Shown here piece after piece: positions 52,898 through 61,274 of a stretch of 64,000 nucleotides of DNA (its first letter is position 1; each line of letters starts with the position of its first letter). The DNA is taken from the NCBI RefSeq assembly GCF_900107455.1, contig NZ_FNQB01000002.1, positions 558,001 through 622,000 on the forward strand, written 5' to 3'. Source of the DNA: Asanoa ishikariensis. GTDB lineage: Bacteria > Actinomycetota > Actinomycetes > Mycobacteriales > Micromonosporaceae. The notes under the pieces are model-generated. The model was not told the DNA's origin, ran no database searches, and saw nothing but the letters and a program-made list of their open reading frames with translations. Position numbers and translations under genes: made by a program.

Positions 52898-53303
52898 ACT
52901 GCTCGGCGTGGGCGGCCTGCTCCTCGGTAATCGTGGTGATCTCGGTCGGCTCGGCGACTTTGCGGACTTCGATCACCGCCTCCCAGTCGGAGCCGGGCGG
53001 GATCGCGGCGTCGATCGGGCAGCGCCGCGCCCACTCGATCGCCTCCTCCGGCGACTTGACGTCGATCAGGTAGAAGCCGGCGACCAGCTCCTTGGCCTCG
53101 GTGAACGGCCCGTCGACGACGGTCCGCTCGCCCTTGGCGTAGATCACCCGGGCGCCCTGCGAGCTGTCCCAGAGCCCCTCGGCCGCGAGCAGCACGCCGG
53201 CCTTGGCGAGCTCACTGTCGTAGTCGTGCATCGCCTGGACCAGGTGGGCCGGCGGCATCGCACCGGGCGGCGGGTCACCCTTGAGCAGCAGCATGAAGCG
53301 CAT
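52878..53303 (-). CDS. YCII (DGPF) domain protein partnered with ECF42
   Basis: A 141-residue ferredoxin-like-fold protein. MRFMLLLKGDPPPGAMP at the start and VVDGPFTEAKELVAGFYLID near 62-81 (the DGPF motif), and WARRCPI near 90, are standard. Members are regularly encoded with ECF42 factors and are probable targets or sensors of that regulon. ATG 53303 follows GGGAGACATGCG. Convergent orientation relative to the sigma gene is less common than tandem. Confidence 0.9.
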   Translation of the reverse strand: MRFMLLLKGDPPPGAMPPAHLVQAMHDYDSELAKAGVLLAAEGLWDSSQGARVIYAKGERTVVDGPFTEAKELVAGFYLIDVKSPEEAIEWARRCPIDAAIPPGSDWEAVIEVRKVAEPTEITTITEEQAAHAEQFRLGRS

Positions 53304-53382
53304 CGCATGTCTCCCATCCGTCGCGGCCATTCTGACCGACACCAACGCGTCGAACAGGCCGCCCGCGTTTCGACAGGCAGGG

Positions 53383-54177
53383 CTAACTGATCCGTCTTTC
53401 GCTGCGCGGGGTCGCCGGGAGGTCGGCGGAGATGCGGGCGGCGGCGGCGAGCAGCGGCGGCACCAGGTCGCGGCGGATCGCCTCCAGGGTCGTGCGGCTG
53501 GCGGCGGTGGAGACGTTGACGGCCGCGACCGTGCGGCCGGCGCGGTCGCGGATCGGTGCCGCCACCGCGCGCAGGCCCTCCTCCAGCTCCTGGTCGACCA
53601 GCGCCCAGCCCTGGGCGCGTACCCGGGCCAGCTCTGTCCGCAGTGCACCGACCCCGCCGATCGTGCGGGCGGTGAGCCGGTCGATGGACACGGCGTCGAG
53701 GTAGGACGCCAGCTCGTCGTCGGGCAGCCCGGCGAGCAGGACCCGGCCCATCGAGGTGGCGTACGCCGGGAACCGGGTGCCCACGTTGATGGTCACCGTC
53801 ATGATCCGTGAGGTGGGCACCCGGGCCACGTAGACCACGTCGGGGCCGTCCAGGACCGACACCGACGACGACTCGTTGACCTCGGCGACCAGCGCCTCCA
53901 GGTGCACCTCGGCGACCTCGGGCAGGGACAGGCTCGACAGGTACGCGTAACCGAGCTCGAGCACCCGCGGGGTCAGCGAGAAGAGCCGGCCGTCGGTGCG
54001 CACGTAGCCGAGGTCCATCAGGGTGAGCAGGAAGCGGCGGGCGGCGGCCCGGGTGACCCCGGTGGTCGCCGCGACCTCGCTGAGGGTGAGCTCGGAGTGC
54101 GTGCGGTCGAAGGCCCGGATCACCGCCAGCCCGCGTTCGAGCGACTGCACGAAATCGGTCGAGCGCACCGCGGTCAC
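53383..54177 (-). CDS. IclR family regulator of the pca operon (PcaR/PobR-like)
   Basis: A 264-residue IclR regulator: winged helix about 10-75 (FVQSLERGLAVIRAFDRTH, TLSEVAATTGVTRAAARRFLLTL) and effector domain about 90-255 (ARVPTSRIMTVTINVGTRFPAYATSMGRVLLA; GLRAVAAPIRDRAGRTVAAVNVST). PcaR-like members bind beta-ketoadipate or protocatechuate. GTG 54177 overlaps the pcaC stop (GTGA); ribosome site GAGGAGGC. As the last gene of the pca operon it likely controls the two PcaR-like boxes in the 58537-58723 region and hence its own transcription. Confidence 0.92.
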   Translation of the reverse strand: MTAVRSTDFVQSLERGLAVIRAFDRTHSELTLSEVAATTGVTRAAARRFLLTLMDLGYVRTDGRLFSLTPRVLELGYAYLSSLSLPEVAEVHLEALVAEVNESSSVSVLDGPDVVYVARVPTSRIMTVTINVGTRFPAYATSMGRVLLAGLPDDELASYLDAVSIDRLTARTIGGVGALRTELARVRAQGWALVDQELEEGLRAVAAPIRDRAGRTVAAVNVSTAASRTTLEAIRRDLVPPLLAAAARISADLPATPRSERRIS

Positions 54178-54563
54178 GACGCCTCCTCGATGCCGAGTTC
54201 GATGCCTAGCTCGTCGAGCACCCGCTGGGCGGTCGCGAACGCGGTGTTCGCCGCCGGCGCACCAGCGTAAACCGCGGTGTGCAGCAACACCTCTCGGATC
54301 TCCGTAGGAGTGACACCCTGGCCGATCGCCGCGCGGACGTGCATGGCCAGCTCGGCGGTGGCGTGCTGACTGGCCAGCAGCGCGATGGTGACCAGGCAAC
54401 GAGTGCGCCGGTCCAGCCCGGGCCGGGTCCACACGGCGCCCCAGGCGTGCGCGGTCACGTGCTCCTGCCAGGGCGCGTTGAACGCGGTGGCGGCCGCGGC
54501 CGCCCGGTCGACGTGGGCGTCGCCGAGCACGGCCCGACGCACCTCGGCACCGTCGTCAACCAT
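54174..54563 (-). CDS. pcaC: 4-carboxymuconolactone decarboxylase
   Basis: A 129-residue CMD-fold enzyme that decarboxylates 4-carboxymuconolactone to beta-ketoadipate enol-lactone. RRAVLGDAHVDRAA at the N-terminus, HAWGAVWTRPGLDRRTRCLVTIALL near 40-64, and LLHTAVYAGAPAANTAF near 97 carry the His and Glu positions. In many actinobacteria pcaC is fused to pcaD (pcaL); here it is free-standing and no pcaD is visible nearby. ATG 54563 with AGGACAG; overlaps pcaB by 8 bases. Confidence 0.92.
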   Translation of the reverse strand: MVDDGAEVRRAVLGDAHVDRAAAAATAFNAPWQEHVTAHAWGAVWTRPGLDRRTRCLVTIALLASQHATAELAMHVRAAIGQGVTPTEIREVLLHTAVYAGAPAANTAFATAQRVLDELGIELGIEEAS

Positions 54564-55734
54564 CTGTCCTCCGGGAGGAATGTCTGGCCAGCGCGAGATC
54601 GACAAAGTGGCCGGCACTGCCGACAGGGTCGGTGGCACCGCGTTCGGTCGGCCAACCGGCCCGGTCGAGGTTGGCGCGCATCACATCCGGGTGCACGACC
54701 AGACCCGACAGGCAGGTACGCAGCCAGGCGGCCGCCGACCCGACGGTGACCAGCAGCTCGCGCAGCGGCCGCCACTCGGCCTGCCAGCCGCCGGCGCCGC
54801 GTTGGTGCTCCTGCACCGCGCTGGCCAGCAGCGTGGCGACCAGGCCGGGCGCCTGCGCGGTGGCGGCCAGCGTGCTGATCGCGGCCACCGGGTTGTGCTT
54901 GTGCGCCATCGCGCTGGAGCCGCCGGGCGCGTCCTCCGCGACCTCGCCGACCTCGCCCTGCGCGAGCAGCGTGACGTCGCGGGCGGGCTTGCCGAGCGCG
55001 CCGGCCGCGACACCGAGGGAGCCGGCCAGCCGGCCGATCCGGCCGCGTTCGGTGTGCCACGGCAGGTCCGGGGCGGCCAGGTCCAGCCGGCGCGCGAAGT
55101 CGGCGAGCACCGCCGGGCCGGCCGGCCCGAGACCGGCGAGCGTGCCGGCCGCGCCGCCGAGTTGTGCCGTCGGCGTGAAACCTCGTAGGTCGAGAGCGGC
55201 GGCGTCGAGTCCGGTCAGCCAACCGGCCGCGGTGAGACCGAAGGTGGTCGGCACCGCCTGTTGCAGCAGGGTCCGGCCGATCAGCACGGTGTCCCGGTGT
55301 GCGGCGGCCAGCACTGCGGCGGCGTCGGCGGCCGCGTCCAGGTCGGACAACAGGGCCGCCAGCGCCCGGCGGGTGACCAGCATGGCCGCCGTGTCGAGCA
55401 CGTCCTGGCTGGTCGCGCCGGCGTGCACGTGCTCGCGCACCTCGGGAGGCACCGCCGCTCGGATCGCGGTGACCAGCGGCACGACCGGGGTCGCGTGCGC
55501 CGCCGCGGCGGCGCCCAGTGCGGCCGGGTCGGGTGCGAGGTCGGCGCAGGCCGCGACGATCGCCTCGCCCGCCGCCACCGGGATCACGCCGGCTCCGGCG
55601 TTCGCGGCGGCCAGCGCGGATTCCACCGACAGCATCGCCCGCACCCAGGCCTCGTCGGCGACGGCGGCCGGCACCGCGCCGCGCTCGAGGATGCCCGCGA
55701 ACAGGCCCTCAGAAGGTGAAGAAGACGGTCTCAT
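54556..55734 (-). CDS. pcaB: 3-carboxy-cis,cis-muconate cycloisomerase
   Basis: A 392-residue fumarase/aspartase-superfamily enzyme that lactonises 3-carboxymuconate. HAGATSQDVLDTAAML near 105-120 and the signature GGSSAMAHKHNPVAA near 272-286 supply the catalytic Ser and the conserved Lys and Asn. The usual PcaB length is about 350-450. It overlaps pcaG by 26 bases and pcaC by 8, implying tight coupling; an internal start would shorten its overlap with pcaG, but none has a better ribosome site. Confidence 0.93.
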   Translation of the reverse strand: MRPSSSPSEGLFAGILERGAVPAAVADEAWVRAMLSVESALAAANAGAGVIPVAAGEAIVAACADLAPDPAALGAAAAAHATPVVPLVTAIRAAVPPEVREHVHAGATSQDVLDTAAMLVTRRALAALLSDLDAAADAAAVLAAAHRDTVLIGRTLLQQAVPTTFGLTAAGWLTGLDAAALDLRGFTPTAQLGGAAGTLAGLGPAGPAVLADFARRLDLAAPDLPWHTERGRIGRLAGSLGVAAGALGKPARDVTLLAQGEVGEVAEDAPGGSSAMAHKHNPVAAISTLAATAQAPGLVATLLASAVQEHQRGAGGWQAEWRPLRELLVTVGSAAAWLRTCLSGLVVHPDVMRANLDRAGWPTERGATDPVGSAGHFVDLALARHSSRRTDG

Positions 55735-56257
55735 GGTCGCCCTGCATGGTGATGTCGAAGGAGTACCCGTCGTCGGTCTCCTTCGCGACCAGCGTCGACC
55801 GCCGGACCGGGTCGACCCGGCCGAGCACCAGGTCGTCGGCGTTGGCCGCCTCGTCGGGGAAGTAGACCCGGGTGACCAGCCGGTCGAGCAGCCCGCGGGC
55901 CAGCACGCTGACGTCGATGTGTGGCGCCTGGAGGGTGCCGTCCGGCCCGGGGACGGGACCTGGCCGTACCGTCCGGATCGCGTAGCGCCCGTCGGTGTCG
56001 GTCGGGCACCGGGCGAACCCGCGAAAGCCGGCGGTGGCGACCGGGCCGCGCGGGTCGTCGGGGTGGTCGAAGCGGCCGGCCGGATCGGCCTGCCAGATCT
56101 CGATCAGCGCGTCCGGCACGGGCTCACCGGCACCGTCGAGGACCACGCCGCGCAGCCAGAACGCGCCCGGCAGGTCCTCGGCCACCGCGTACGGCCCGTC
56201 CGGCCAGGGCAGCCCGAGCCCGAAGAACGGCCCGACCGTCTGCGAAGGAGTTGTCAT
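55709..56257 (-). CDS. pcaG: Protocatechuate 3,4-dioxygenase alpha subunit
   Basis: A 182-residue intradiol dioxygenase subunit. SQTVGPFFGLGL at the N-terminus is the diagnostic pcaG motif; LIEIWQADPAGRF near 55 and PHIDVSVLARGLLDRLVTRVYFPDE near 120 follow. As in other alpha subunits the iron-ligand Tyr/His pairs are degenerate, and catalysis is in PcaH. ATG 56257 sits in a 4-base overlap with pcaH (ATGA). Confidence 0.95.
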   Translation of the reverse strand: MTTPSQTVGPFFGLGLPWPDGPYAVAEDLPGAFWLRGVVLDGAGEPVPDALIEIWQADPAGRFDHPDDPRGPVATAGFRGFARCPTDTDGRYAIRTVRPGPVPGPDGTLQAPHIDVSVLARGLLDRLVTRVYFPDEAANADDLVLGRVDPVRRSTLVAKETDDGYSFDITMQGDHETVFFTF

Positions 56258-56970
56258 GCGTCCTCCATCGGGGTGGCTTCGCGGCCGCGCAGCACGATGT
56301 CGAAGCGGTAGGCGAGCGACCATTCGGGCGTCGTGGCGTCGAGGTCGAACGCGGCGACGAGGCGCTGCCGGGCGGCGGGGTCCCGGACCGAGTTGAAGAT
56401 CGGGTCCTGGACGAAGAGCGGATCGTTCGGGAAGTACATCTGGGTGACCAGGCGCTGGGTGAACGCGTGGCCGAACAGCGAGAAGTGGATGTGCGCCGGG
56501 CGCCAGGCGTTGTGGTGGTTGCGCCACGGGTACGCGCCGGGCTTGATCGTGACGAACCGGTAGCGGCCCTCGCCGTCGGTCATGGCCCGCCCCGCGCCGG
56601 TGAAGTTGGGGTCGAGCGGGGCCGGGTGCCGGTCTCCCGCGTGCAGGTAGCGCCCTGCGGCGTTGGTCTGCCAGACCTCGACGAGCGTGTCCCGGACCGG
56701 TCGGCCGTCGCCGTCGAGCACCCGGCCGAACACCTCGATCCGCTCGCCCTGCGGCTCGCCGTCGTGCTGGCGGGTCAGGTCGTGGTCGAGCGGGCCGACC
56801 CGATCGGTGCCGAGCACGGGGCCGGTGAGCTCGGTCAGCCCTTGCGGCAGCGCCACCAACGGCTGGCGTGGGCTGCGCAGCCGGGTCGAGCCGTATTCCG
56901 GCGACGTGAGCGGGGGTTGCTCGTCCGGCGCGTAGCTCCGATAGGGCGCAGGTGGCTTCCAGTCAGGCAA
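56254..56970 (-). CDS. pcaH: Protocatechuate 3,4-dioxygenase beta subunit
   Basis: A 238-residue catalytic subunit that cleaves protocatechuate between its hydroxyls. Fe(III) ligands are visible: Tyr in AAGRYLHAGD, Tyr in GAYPWRNHHN, and two His in RPAHIHFSLFG. The start is an unusual TTG at 56970 with GAGGAGG six bases upstream, lying inside the pcaJ end (8-base overlap). The likely product is 3-carboxy-cis,cis-muconate, passed to PcaB. Confidence 0.96.
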   Translation of the reverse strand: MPDWKPPAPYRSYAPDEQPPLTSPEYGSTRLRSPRQPLVALPQGLTELTGPVLGTDRVGPLDHDLTRQHDGEPQGERIEVFGRVLDGDGRPVRDTLVEVWQTNAAGRYLHAGDRHPAPLDPNFTGAGRAMTDGEGRYRFVTIKPGAYPWRNHHNAWRPAHIHFSLFGHAFTQRLVTQMYFPNDPLFVQDPIFNSVRDPAARQRLVAAFDLDATTPEWSLAYRFDIVLRGREATPMEDA

Positions 56971-57736
56971 CGCCGCCTCCTCTCGTCGACGACCTCGTCG
57001 TCAGTGATCGCAGCGCGGTGAGCTCCGCGGCGGTGGGTTCTTCCGTGACCCGCAGGTCGGCGCGGACCGTGAGTGGCCAGCCGGTGGCCGCGCGGACCGC
57101 GTCGACAGCCACGCCGGGGTGGATGCTGGTCAGGGTCAGCTCGCAGGTCTCCGGGTCGGGTTCGAGCACGCCGAGGTCGGTGATCAGCCGGATCGGGCCG
57201 CGCCCGCGCAGGCCGAGCGCCGCCCGGTGGCCGGGACCGTCGCCGAAGCCGAGTGAGGTGACGAACTCCAGGCGGTCGACGAGGGTACGCGGGCGGTGCC
57301 GGACGACCACGACGGTCTCGCGGCAGGAGGCGGCGATCTCGGGAGCACCGCCCGCACCCGGCAACCGGACGGCCGGGGAGCGGTAGTCGCCGATCACCGT
57401 GGTGTTGATGTTGCCGCGCCGGTCGACCTGCGCGGCACCCAGGAACCCGACGTCGACCCGGCCGGGCTGGAGCCAGTAGTTGAAGATCTCCGGGACACTG
57501 ACCACGGCGTCCGCGGTCTCGCCAAGCTCACCATCCCCGATGGACAGTGGCAGCGTGGTCGGCTTGGCGCCGATCGCACCCGACTCGTAGATCAGTGCCA
57601 GGTCGGGGGAGCACGTGCGGCGGGCCAGGTTCGCCGCGGTGCTGGGCAGCCCGATGCCGACGAAGCACGAGGCGCGGCCGGCCAGCGAGCGCGCGGCGGT
57701 GACGGTCATCATCTCGTCGGCGGTCCACGCGCTCAT
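56963..57736 (-). CDS. pcaJ: 3-oxoadipate CoA-transferase subunit B
   Basis: A 257-residue class I CoA-transferase beta subunit: FVGIGLPSTAANLAR near 26 is the glycine-rich CoA loop, ESGAIGAKP near 51 carries the catalytic Glu that forms the CoA thioester, and GFLGAAQVDRRGNINT near 97 is conserved. With PcaI it transfers CoA from succinyl-CoA to beta-ketoadipate. Overlaps pcaI by 4 bases (ATGA) and pcaH by 8. Confidence 0.93.
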   Translation of the reverse strand: MSAWTADEMMTVTAARSLAGRASCFVGIGLPSTAANLARRTCSPDLALIYESGAIGAKPTTLPLSIGDGELGETADAVVSVPEIFNYWLQPGRVDVGFLGAAQVDRRGNINTTVIGDYRSPAVRLPGAGGAPEIAASCRETVVVVRHRPRTLVDRLEFVTSLGFGDGPGHRAALGLRGRGPIRLITDLGVLEPDPETCELTLTSIHPGVAVDAVRAATGWPLTVRADLRVTEEPTAAELTALRSLTTRSSTRGGGVA

Positions 57737-58536
57737 GCGGCGGTCACCTCGTCGAGCCAGCGTCCGAACGTCTCGCGGTCCCGGCTGATCGGATCCCAGG
57801 ACTGGTAGTAGTCGTTGTCGCGGTCGTAGTAGCCCTGTGCGTAGGACGGGTGCGCGCCGCGCGGCACGTGTGCCACCGCGGTGACCACCCAGCCCGGCAG
57901 GACCACCGCGCCCGGCTGCGGCTCGAGCTCGTCGACGAGCTCCTCGACGGTGACCAGCGACCGGGAGGCGGCCAGGACCGCTTCCTTCTGCACGCCGGTG
58001 ATCCCCCATAGCTGCACGTTGCCACGCCGGTCGGCGCGCTGTGCGTGGATCACGGCGACGTCCGGGTTGAGTGCGGCGACCGCGGTCAGCGCCTCACCCG
58101 TGAACGGGCAGGTGATCGTCGCGATCGTCTTGGTGTGCTTGGCGATGTCGGTGCCGACGTAACCGCGCAGCACCGCGAACGGCAGCCCGGACGCGCCGGC
58201 GACGTAGCGGTTGGCCATGCCGGCGTGGCTGTGTTCCTCGATCTCGATCGGCCGGGGCCAGGCGTTCTCGACCGCGTCGCGAAACCGGTGCAGCGAGCCG
58301 ACACCGGGGTTGCCGCCCCACGAGAACACCAGGCGTGCCGCGCAACCCGCGCCGATGAGTTGGTCGTAGACGATGTCGGGAGTCATCCGGATGAGCGTCA
58401 GGTCGCGGCGCCCCTGCCTGATGATCTCCTGGCCGGCCGCCACGGGGATGAGGTGTGTGAAGCCCTCCAACGCGACCGCGTCCCCGTCGTGGACCAGCTC
58501 CGCCACACCCTCGGCGAGGCTGACGAGTTCGGCCAT
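57733..58536 (-). CDS. pcaI: 3-oxoadipate CoA-transferase subunit A
   Basis: A 267-residue class I CoA-transferase alpha subunit. GDAVALEGFTHLIPVAAGQEIIRQ near 18-40 (visible in parts as EGFTHLIPVAAGQE) and FSWGGNPGVGSLHRF near 70 are characteristic; there is a Gly-rich NVQLWGITG block near 173. It is the first gene of the pca operon. ATG 58536 follows GGGAGCCGC. The PcaR-like box at 58551-58565 lies 15 bases upstream of it. Confidence 0.92.
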   Translation of the reverse strand: MAELVSLAEGVAELVHDGDAVALEGFTHLIPVAAGQEIIRQGRRDLTLIRMTPDIVYDQLIGAGCAARLVFSWGGNPGVGSLHRFRDAVENAWPRPIEIEEHSHAGMANRYVAGASGLPFAVLRGYVGTDIAKHTKTIATITCPFTGEALTAVAALNPDVAVIHAQRADRRGNVQLWGITGVQKEAVLAASRSLVTVEELVDELEPQPGAVVLPGWVVTAVAHVPRGAHPSYAQGYYDRDNDYYQSWDPISRDRETFGRWLDEVTAA

Positions 58537-58550
58537 GCGGCTCCCAGTCT

Positions 58551-58565
58551 GTGCGCTATACGAAC
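58551..58565. promoter_or_regulatory. PcaR/IclR-type box A (pca side)
   Basis: GTGCGCTATACGAAC; its complement GTTCGTATAGCGCAC matches the GTTCG-N5-CGCAC pattern of the Pseudomonas PcaR box (GTTCGATAATCGCAC, from memory). It lies downstream of the pca -10 box, centred 58.5 bases from the symmetry axis at 58616.5. Confidence 0.8.
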
Positions 58566-58580
58566 AATAGTTCAGCAGCC

Positions 58581-58610
58581 AGCCTAGGAACCACACGCCA
58601 TGAGCGTCAA
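58581..58610 (-). promoter_or_regulatory. pca operon promoter
   Basis: Minus strand TTGACG (58610-58605), 18-base spacer, TAGGCT (58586-58581). Mirror image of the importer promoter. Confidence 0.6.
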
Positions 58611-58622
58611 TAATGACAAGCA

Positions 58623-58652
58623 TTGACTTCTAGTACGGCACGGTTCTAGGTT
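58623..58652 (+). promoter_or_regulatory. Importer operon promoter
   Basis: TTGACT (58623-58628), 18-base spacer, TAGGTT (58647-58652). The two -35 boxes are 12 bases apart, back to back. Confidence 0.6.
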
Positions 58653-58667
58653 TCCCGTTGTACATCT

Positions 58668-58682
58668 GTGCGCTATCCGAAC
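58668..58682. promoter_or_regulatory. PcaR/IclR-type box B (importer side)
   Basis: GTGCGCTATCCGAAC differs from box A at one position. It is 15 bases beyond the importer -10 box, exactly mirroring box A. Confidence 0.8.
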
Positions 58683-58723
58683 ACTTGCCCTCTCCGCTCA
58701 CCCCTGACGTGGATGGAGTTCCG

Positions 58724-59686
58724 ATGCGACGCCCCTTGCTCGCTCTCGTCACCGCCGTGGCGCTGCTCGCCACAGCCGCCTGCGGTGACTCGTCCGACGA
58801 CACACCGGCGGCCGGTGGCTCCGCCGCGCCCGACAAGGTCAACGCCGGCGTCATCGCGATCCTCGATGTCGCGCCCATCTACCTCGGCAAGGAGAAGGGC
58901 TTCTTCAGCAAGCGCGACATCGATCTGACGCTGACCACCGCACAGGGCGGCGCCGCGATCGTGCCCGCCGTGCTCTCCGGCGAATACCAGTTCGGCTTCA
59001 GCAACGCCGTCTCCCTGTTGCTGGGCAAGTCGAAGAACGCACCGCTCAAGGTGGTCTGCAACGGCAACAACTCGACCGGCGTGGCCGACGACTTCGCCGG
59101 CCTGTACGTCAAGCCGGACAGCGGCATCGCGTCGCCGAAGGACCTGGTCGGCAAGACCGTCGCGGCCAACACGCTGAAGAACATCGTGGACACCAGCGTG
59201 CGTGCCTCGGTGAAGAAGGACGGCGGCGACCCGAGCCAGGTCAAGTTCACCGAGCTTCCGTTCCCGGAGCAGGTCGGCGCCTTGCAGGCGGGCCGGGTCG
59301 ACGCCATCTTCGTCGTCGAGCCGTTCCAGCAGGCCGCGATCGCCGCCGGGATGAAGAAGATCGCCTCCAGCTACGTCGACGCGGCGCCGAACCTGACCGT
59401 CGCGATGTACTTCACCTCGACCAAGCTGATCGGTGAGAACCCCGACCTGGTCAAGCGGTTCACCGAGGCGATGAAGGAGTCGCTGGCCTACGCCGACGCA
59501 CACGGCGACGAGGTGCGCGACATCATCGGCACGTACACCAAGATCGAGGAGCCCGTGCGGGCGAAGATGACGCTGCCCAAGTGGCCCTCGGACATCAACA
59601 CCGCGTCGATCGACGCGCTGGCCCAGGCCGCGGTCACCGACGGGCTGCTCACTGAGAAGCCGGACGTCGCGGGGCTGCTTCCCTGA
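58724..59686 (+). CDS. SsuA/NMT1-type substrate-binding lipoprotein
   Basis: A 320-residue exported binding protein. Lipobox LLATAAC places the lipid at C20. NMT1/SsuA fold: IAILDVAPIYLGKEKGFF near 43-60, LKNIVDTSVRASVKKDGGDP near 155 and VEPFQQAAIA near 205 are typical of sulfonate/aromatic/nitrile-type importers. Given its shared regulation with pca genes, the ligand is probably an aromatic acid or aldehyde precursor. ATG 58724 follows GGAG; an upstream GTG (58658) would run through box B. Confidence 0.9.
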   Translation: MRRPLLALVTAVALLATAACGDSSDDTPAAGGSAAPDKVNAGVIAILDVAPIYLGKEKGFFSKRDIDLTLTTAQGGAAIVPAVLSGEYQFGFSNAVSLLLGKSKNAPLKVVCNGNNSTGVADDFAGLYVKPDSGIASPKDLVGKTVAANTLKNIVDTSVRASVKKDGGDPSQVKFTELPFPEQVGALQAGRVDAIFVVEPFQQAAIAAGMKKIASSYVDAAPNLTVAMYFTSTKLIGENPDLVKRFTEAMKESLAYADAHGDEVRDIIGTYTKIEEPVRAKMTLPKWPSDINTASIDALAQAAVTDGLLTEKPDVAGLLP

Positions 59687-60504
59687 TGGTCGCTGTCGCG
59701 GCGCGCACGTCCCGAGTGACCGGCCGGCGGTTCCGGTCGGTCACTCTGGGCGTGCTGGGCCTGTTCGGGTTCGCGGTGGCGCTCGAGGTGGCGCCGCGGA
59801 TCGGCGTCGTGCCGATCGACTTCGCGCCGCCGACCAGCCAGATCCTGGTCGCCCTGGGCGAGCAGTTCGGCGAGTCCTCGTTCTGGACGGCGCTGCTGCA
59901 GACCCTGCGCACCTGGGCCATCGGGCTGGCCATCGCGATGGTGGCCGGCATCGTCATCGGCGTGCTGCTCGGCTCGCTGCCGATCGTGCGCGCGGCGACC
60001 GCGACGACCATCGAGTTCCTCCGGCCGATTCCCTCGGTCGCCCTGATCCCGCTGGTGATCGTGCTCTACGGACCGACCGTCAAGTCGACTCTCGTGCTCG
60101 TCGTCTACGCCGCGTTCTGGCAGATGCTGATCCAGGTGGTGCACGGCGTCGCCGACGTCGACCCGGTCGCCCGCGACACCGCGCTCGCGTTCCGGCTGAG
60201 CCCCTGGGCCCGGGTGCGCTACGTGGTCTGGCCGACGGCTTTGCCCTACGTGATCACCGGCTTCCGCCTGGCGGCGTCGGTCGCGCTGATCCTGACCATC
60301 ACCGGCGAGCTGGTCATCGGCTCGCCCGGGATCGGCAAGGAGATCGACAACGCGCAGCAGAGCAATGCGGTGCGCACCGTGTACGCGCTGATCGTGGTCA
60401 CCGGAATCCTCGGTGTGCTGGCCAACCTGCTCACCCGCCTGGTCGAGCGCAAGGTGCTGTCCTGGCACCCGTCGACGCGGGCCGAGGAGGTGACGGTGGC
60501 ATGA
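59686..60504 (+). CDS. ABC transporter permease (SsuC-like)
   Basis: A 272-residue inner membrane subunit with six spans and the EAA loop DTALAFRLSPWARVRYVVWPTALPYVITGF near 165-193 (in parts). ATG 59686 overlaps the binding-protein stop (TGATG). It pairs with the next permease, with which it is similar in layout but not closely in sequence, giving a heterodimeric pore. Confidence 0.9.
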   Translation: MVAVAARTSRVTGRRFRSVTLGVLGLFGFAVALEVAPRIGVVPIDFAPPTSQILVALGEQFGESSFWTALLQTLRTWAIGLAIAMVAGIVIGVLLGSLPIVRAATATTIEFLRPIPSVALIPLVIVLYGPTVKSTLVLVVYAAFWQMLIQVVHGVADVDPVARDTALAFRLSPWARVRYVVWPTALPYVITGFRLAASVALILTITGELVIGSPGIGKEIDNAQQSNAVRTVYALIVVTGILGVLANLLTRLVERKVLSWHPSTRAEEVTVA

Positions 60505-61274
60505 GATACCTCCAGCGCGCGGTCCTGCTGATCGGTCTCCCGGTCCTCCTGCTCGCCGCGTGGTGGTTCGGCTCGGCCGGCAGCGAGGACTTCTACCGAC
60601 CTTCCCTGTCGTCCATCGTGGACGCGTTCGGGCAGACCTGGACCTGGGAGATGTTCCAGCAACAGGTGTTCCCGTCGCTGTGGCGGCTGGTCGTCGGCTA
60701 CCTGCTCGCGGTGCTGGTCGGCGTCGCGCTCGGCGTGCTGATCGGCACCTTCCGCTCGGTGCGGTCGCTGCTGGAGCCGGTGCTCGAGTTCCTGCGCGCG
60801 TTCCCGCCGCCGGTGCTCGTGCCGGTCGCCATCCTGCTGTCCGGCATCGGCGACCGCACCAAGATCCTGGTGATCGTGTTCGGCTGCGTCTGGCCGGTGC
60901 TGCTCAACACCATCGAGGGCGTCCGCGGCCGCGACGAGGTGCTCAGCGACACCTGCCGCAGCTACGGCATCACCGGGTCGCTGCGCCTGCGCCACCTGGT
61001 GCTGCGCGCGGCCAGCCCACAGATCATGACCGGTGCCCGGCAGGCCCTTCCGCTGGCCATCATCCTGATGGTGATCAGCGAGATGATGGCCGCCAACGAG
61101 GGCCTCGGCTTCACGGTTCTGCAGTTCCAGCGGGGTTTCCAGATCCCCGAGATGTGGAGCGGCGTGCTCCTGCTCGGCGTGATCGGCATCGTGCTCTCCC
61201 TGCTGTTCAGACTGGCCGAGCGGTCGCTGCTCGGCTGGTACCACGGCCAACGAGCGGGACAACGGGAGTGGTGA
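60501..61274 (+). CDS. ABC transporter permease (SsuC-like)
   Basis: A 257-residue permease with about six spans; EAA-type loop DTCRSYGITGSLRLRHLVLRAASPQIMTG near 155-180 (in parts). Its ATG overlaps the preceding stop (ATGA), and its own TGA overlaps the ATPase start. Probably the partner of the preceding permease. Confidence 0.9.
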   Translation: MRYLQRAVLLIGLPVLLLAAWWFGSAGSEDFYRPSLSSIVDAFGQTWTWEMFQQQVFPSLWRLVVGYLLAVLVGVALGVLIGTFRSVRSLLEPVLEFLRAFPPPVLVPVAILLSGIGDRTKILVIVFGCVWPVLLNTIEGVRGRDEVLSDTCRSYGITGSLRLRHLVLRAASPQIMTGARQALPLAIILMVISEMMAANEGLGFTVLQFQRGFQIPEMWSGVLLLGVIGIVLSLLFRLAERSLLGWYHGQRAGQREW

